From Deltaproteobacteria bacterium (lineage in GTDB: Bacteria > Desulfobacterota > Desulfobacteria > Desulfobacterales > Desulfobacteraceae), in contig QMMT01000142.1 in assembly GCA_003647385.1 (NCBI GenBank), positions 1 to 6,148 of the forward strand: a stretch of 6,148 nucleotides of DNA, read 5' to 3'. A model generated the notes under the pieces. It saw nothing but the letters and a program-made list of their open reading frames with translations. It had not been told where the DNA came from and did no database searches. Of the stretch, positions 5,198 to 6,148 are shown one piece after another; within the stretch, counting starts at the first letter, position 1, and the number at the start of each line of letters is the position of its first letter. Made by a program: the position numbers and the translations under genes.

Positions 5198-6148
5198 ATT
5201 CTGTTTCAACTTTGGGCCAATGTTTTCCAGCCATTTCCATCTGAGGCTCAAGCGGCATATCCTGTCCAGACAATAGAAGGTTCCAGTATACCCATTTAAA
5301 CATCATCTTGCCCCAGTAATTCGCACTGCTTTCACCCACAAGTTCAAAAGGCCCGATACCCGGGAACGGAAATTTACCCGGAAGCGGTTCTGTTTTGTAG
5401 TTAAAGTCAAACAGGAACGCTTTGTCATAACCGGACACGATAAAGCAGGTTGAATGGCCGTCAAAAGAAGGTTTGGGTTCTTTCCCGTCGATTTCAAGAA
5501 GCAGGTTCTCAACAATGATGTCTGCTTCATAATGGGCAACAGAACCTGCTTTTGAGGTCGGAACATTGGTGGCATCACCCACAACATAAATATTTTCATA
5601 TTTTTCCGCCTGGAGCGTATGATGGTCTGTCAGCACATACCCCATACCATCTCCCATTCCTGAGTTTTCAATATAATCTGCCCCCAGGTTGGGCATGGTG
5701 GAGATAAAAAGATCATAATCTATTTTGTCACCTCTGGCCGACTCAATATATTTTTCTTCTGTATTCACGGTTTCAAGGTCAAAATTCGGGGTTACCAGAA
5801 TTTCTTTTTCTTCAGCAGTCGCCGTCATAACCTTGGTTGCGATGGGTTTTGTAAAAAGACCAGTATTCGGGGTGACAAATTCAATTTCAATATTGTCTCT
5901 GCAGCCGTTTTTAGCAAAAAACCAGTCTGCCATAAAGATGAATTCCATGGGAACAACCGGGCATTTATGGGGCATCTCGGCAATGTTGAAGATCATCTTG
6001 CCCTTTTCAAAATATTTCATTCTCTTGTAAAGTGCACAGGCACTTTCAAGGATGAAAAAAGTCTGTTCATTGGCCTTTGGATCAGGCTTCCAGTTTTCAA
6101 GCCCGTCCACTTCCTCGGGTGCCGGATGGCAGCCGGTGGCAACAATCA
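5196..6148 (-). CDS. sqr: sulfide:quinone oxidoreductase-like flavoprotein (N-terminus outside window)
   Basis: FAD-dependent oxidoreductase of the SQR/flavocytochrome c sulfide dehydrogenase group; SQRs oxidise sulfide to sulfane sulfur and reduce membrane quinone. The frame is open to the right edge (from 6146); a GTG at 6110 is internal. The 316 visible residues begin IVATGCHPAP, the Rossmann ATG motif, so about 100 residues with the first GxGxxG are missing. Seen, numbered from the edge: C62 in MPHKCPVVP and C234 in FDGHSTCFIVSGYDKA, matching the two redox cysteines of SQRs; VVGDATNVPTSKAG at 188-201, the second FAD motif; FDFNYKTEPLPGKFPF; and an amphipathic YWGKMMFKWVYWNLLLSG (277-294) like the C-terminal membrane-docking helices. 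The C-terminal pattern resembles type II (mitochondrial-type) SQR. DUF1641 and a response regulator follow. In a sulfide producer, direction and physiological substrate are uncertain, and polysulfide or another sulfur species is possible. Confidence 0.8.
   Translation of the reverse strand, partial: IVATGCHPAPEEVDGLENWKPDPKANEQTFFILESACALYKRMKYFEKGKMIFNIAEMPHKCPVVPMEFIFMADWFFAKNGCRDNIEIEFVTPNTGLFTKPIATKVMTATAEEKEILVTPNFDLETVNTEEKYIESARGDKIDYDLFISTMPNLGADYIENSGMGDGMGYVLTDHHTLQAEKYENIYVVGDATNVPTSKAGSVAHYEADIIVENLLLEIDGKEPKPSFDGHSTCFIVSGYDKAFLFDFNYKTEPLPGKFPFPGIGPFELVGESSANYWGKMMFKWVYWNLLLSGQDMPLEPQMEMAGKHWPKVETE

Noticed and set aside
5303..5599. Minus-strand 98-residue open frame inside the SQR-like gene
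   Set aside because: It is an alternative frame of a strongly supported gene with conserved FAD and cysteine motifs.
6108..6110. GTG as start of the SQR-like protein
   Set aside because: The frame continues upstream to the window edge with the conserved IVATG motif, so the true start lies outside.
1..6148. CRISPR array, tRNA, rRNA or insertion sequence
   Set aside because: No regularly spaced repeats, cloverleaf-like segments, rRNA-like stretches or transposase genes were found.

Overview
The window is a compact, moderately AT-rich bacterial chromosome segment with seven protein genes. Six are complete and one runs off the right edge. Protein style and gene content (YcaO with TPRs, a stand-alone MOSC protein, a Cys-bearing Rrf2 regulator, and a sulfide:quinone oxidoreductase-like flavoprotein beside a DUF1641 protein) suggest an anaerobic, sulfur-metabolising bacterium, perhaps a Desulfobacterota/Desulfobacterales-type sulfate reducer. 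That placement is inference; no rRNA or marker gene is present.

Layout. 1-219 is a left flank with a perfect 10-bp hairpin. 220-1083 (+) is a ten-helix EamA/DMT-type permease. It converges with a minus-strand pair, the MOSC-domain protein (3273-2839) followed by the YcaO-TPR protein (2816-1086), which look like one operon. A 176-bp AT-rich region (3274-3449) separates this pair from a divergent Rrf2-family regulator (3450-3887, +). A perfect 16-bp inverted repeat (3898-3934) lies between the regulator and a second minus-strand operon. In transcription order, that operon is the SQR-like flavoprotein (6148-5196, N-terminus outside the window), the DUF1641 protein (5186-4530) and a receiver-only response regulator (4482-3955).

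How they may work together. SQR-type enzymes oxidise sulfide to sulfane sulfur and pass electrons to quinone, and DUF1641 proteins often accompany redox flavoproteins. YcaO enzymes activate amide backbones with ATP, in some families to install sulfur; MOSC domains are thought to handle sulfur through a conserved cysteine; Cys-bearing Rrf2 proteins sense Fe-S, redox or sulfur state. Sulfur chemistry is the common thread. The most interesting candidate is the divergent Rrf2 // MOSC-YcaO unit: a possible sulfur-transfer plus ATP-dependent modification pair under its own sensor, with no visible precursor peptide or TfuA partner. This functional link is a hypothesis from domain content and gene order only.
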